A stretch of DNA of 64,000 nt from contig CP093829.1 in NCBI GenBank assembly GCA_033063855.1, positions 8,690,243 to 8,754,242 of the forward strand, in the 5' to 3' direction. The notes below the pieces were generated by a model. That model had not been told where the DNA came from. It ran no database searches and was given only the letters and a program-made list of their open reading frames with translations. The DNA comes from Smittia aterrima. Its lineage: Eukaryota > Arthropoda > Insecta > Diptera > Chironomidae. The translations under genes were made by a program, and so were the position numbers. This document shows, one piece after another, positions 62,372 through 64,000 of this stretch (position 1 is its first letter; the number at the start of each line of letters is the position of its first letter).

Positions 62372-64000
62372 ATGGCCAGCTGGGATGACATAGATTGGGA
62401 TGAAAAGATTGAAGACGACAAGAAAAGTCAGCAAAAGCAAGAAACGACGACAATCAAGAATGAGGAGACGCCAATTGCGAAATTTTCTGATGACGATGGA
62501 AATTATTTCAACGAGAATCAAGAAAGAATGAAACTGAAACAAAATCAAAAGCCGCATACTTCATCGAAGAGCAGAAAAGCAAAGGACGAAGTCTATCTTC
62601 AACAATATTCGAGTAAAGATCTGATCCGGATTCGAAATTACGCGAGAAATTATTCTTCAAAATTTCATGTGCTGATTTACGAAACCTTTGGACAGCTCGA
62701 AAGATTTATTCTAACTCATCAACAAGATTTAACCAACGAAGCAGTTGTTGATCTATTGGAAATTGATGTTGCTCTTCTGCAAATTCCGTTCAATTCGCAT
62801 AACAACTTGTTGCTTGAAAAGATCGCGGGAATCCCTTCATTTTGGTCTCAAGTAATTGAATTTCTGAAAGACTTCATGGAGAGAAAGCAGAAGGACATAA
62901 AGTTTATGCTTGTAGTCGACATGAATGGTTTCTTCAAAAACCTTGAGTTGCTTATTCACAGTCTTCTGATCAACAATCAATTCAAGGAAGAACTTGAAGT
63001 TTTCTTGCAAAATGTCTTGAAATTAATGGAGAGCTACGAAGACAGCAAATGGAATAATGCAAACAGACTTCGCACTCTTCAAGAGGATTATTTGAAGAAC
63101 GCAGCAGTTTTTAAGATTTATGATGTGAGTGAGAATTTCAAGTAAAATGAATTTTTTTTTATCTGAATTCTTCTATTTTCAGATCTATCCAAACCTTCAG
63201 AGTTTGACGAACAAAAAAGCAAGCCTCACTAAAAACATAATTAAAGGCGAATACGAAGACGTCTCGCATTACCTTCAAGTTCAACTTCCTTTACTTAAAG
63301 AAGATTTTATCAGCCAACTTCCAAATGTCAGGTCGCTTCAGTCGATGCGTTCATCCTGGATTCATCCAAAAATGCAAATCGTTTCTGTAACTCGAAATCT
63401 GTGGAACATTCGTTGTCCATTGATCGTTGTTAAGCTAAAACATGATGCAAATAACTTAAGTGGTCGATTCTTCAACGGACAAATGCTTTGCTTCACTTCG
63501 TCAAAAGATCTTACAGATCTCGTGGTTGCTGTTATTTTAAAACGCGATGAACAAATCAATGAAGTCATAATCGAAATAATTAAAACGGAAAACATTCGCG
63601 ACATCTTCGACAAAGATTTGATCATGATCGAGCCAGTTACGTTCTTCGAGCCTTATCATCGAGTATTCAATGTAATGAGAAGCTTAAATGAACTCAACTT
63701 TCCATTCAAGGAACAAATTTTAAAGCTGCAAAATAGTGAAACGTTCCCTGATTATCAACACGCTGATTACTTCACTTACAAAGAGTTTTCATTTAAAGTT
63801 GAAAACCTCAACGAGTGGCCAGATTGCCATCAACTTTCTCTAGAGAACATGCAATTGAAAGCGATTCAAAATGCTATCACAAGTCAGTTTAGTATCATAC
63901 AAGGACCTCCAGGCTCCGGAAAAACATTTGTTGGATTGGAAATCTTAAAAATTCTCTTGGAAAACACAAAAGAAACAATTCTTATTCTTACACAGACCAA
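62372..64000 (+). CDS. ZNFX1-type superfamily 1 RNA helicase (3' partial)
   Basis: Two exons are visible, 62372-63124 and 63183-64000, joined in phase 0 across a 58-bp intron. They encode 523 residues before the window ends. The N-terminus is acidic and Trp/Asp-rich (MASWDDIDWDEKIEDD). A helical region precedes the helicase core, as in NFX1-type zinc-finger-containing protein 1. The order IYPNL, DFISQL, FFEPYHRVF, LENMQLKAIQNA and the Walker A motif GPPGSGKTFVGLEIL (from about residue 492) follow the human/nematode ZNFX1 pattern as I know it. The family has a UPF1-like helicase followed by NFX1-type zinc fingers, which would lie beyond the window. Known roles are in small-RNA inheritance (nematode) and antiviral sensing (vertebrates); the fly role is less clear. 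Starts 103 bp from ZfD. Confidence 0.9.

Overview
This is a window of an AT-rich insect genome, most likely a nematoceran fly (midge or mosquito type). The support is a well conserved Iroquois-class homeobox gene with the dipteran araucan/caupolican signature, short GT-AG introns, arthropod-style TATA/initiator promoters, and an I-superfamily non-LTR retrotransposon. The species cannot be named from sequence alone.

Layout. 1-8452 (+): the 3' four coding exons of an ara/caup ortholog; its 5' end lies outside the window. 8453-9500: its long 3'UTR. 9500-41894: a 32 kb stretch with no gene I can support. It fits the cis-regulatory desert expected beside an Iroquois gene. It also holds two tandem kilobase-scale duplications whose second copies look like consensus mosaics, possibly assembly artefacts. 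41895-41994: exactly 100 Ns, so the linkage of left and right parts is not proven. 41995-45018: repeat-rich sequence. 45034-51945: a complete, apparently intact LINE with two ORFs, a poly(A) tail and a perfect 15-bp target-site duplication. 51961-53253: repeats. 53254-53535 (-): a two-exon gene for a 76-residue secreted peptide.

54282-62268 holds four related C2H2 zinc-finger genes (called ZfA-ZfD here): ZfA (-), ZfB (+), ZfC (-), ZfD (-). ZfA/ZfB are head-to-head, ZfB/ZfC are tail-to-tail with stops 47 bp apart, and ZfC/ZfD are in tandem. All four start with the same exon-encoded pair of small Cys/His modules (CX2CX12HX3-4H, then CXCX12HX3H), joined by a phase-1 intron. I do not recognise this pair as ZAD, BTB or any other named N-terminal domain. 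ZfA has two copies of the pair, partly eroded. This cluster is the best candidate for an undescribed family. 62372-64000 (+): the N-terminal part of a ZNFX1-type SF1 RNA helicase, sharing a 103-bp divergent promoter with ZfD and cut by the window end.

The left gene is a developmental transcription factor. The right cluster looks like a lineage-specific DNA-binding family with shared promoter sequence. ZNFX1 proteins act in RNA-based silencing or antiviral responses. No functional link between these parts is shown by the sequence.
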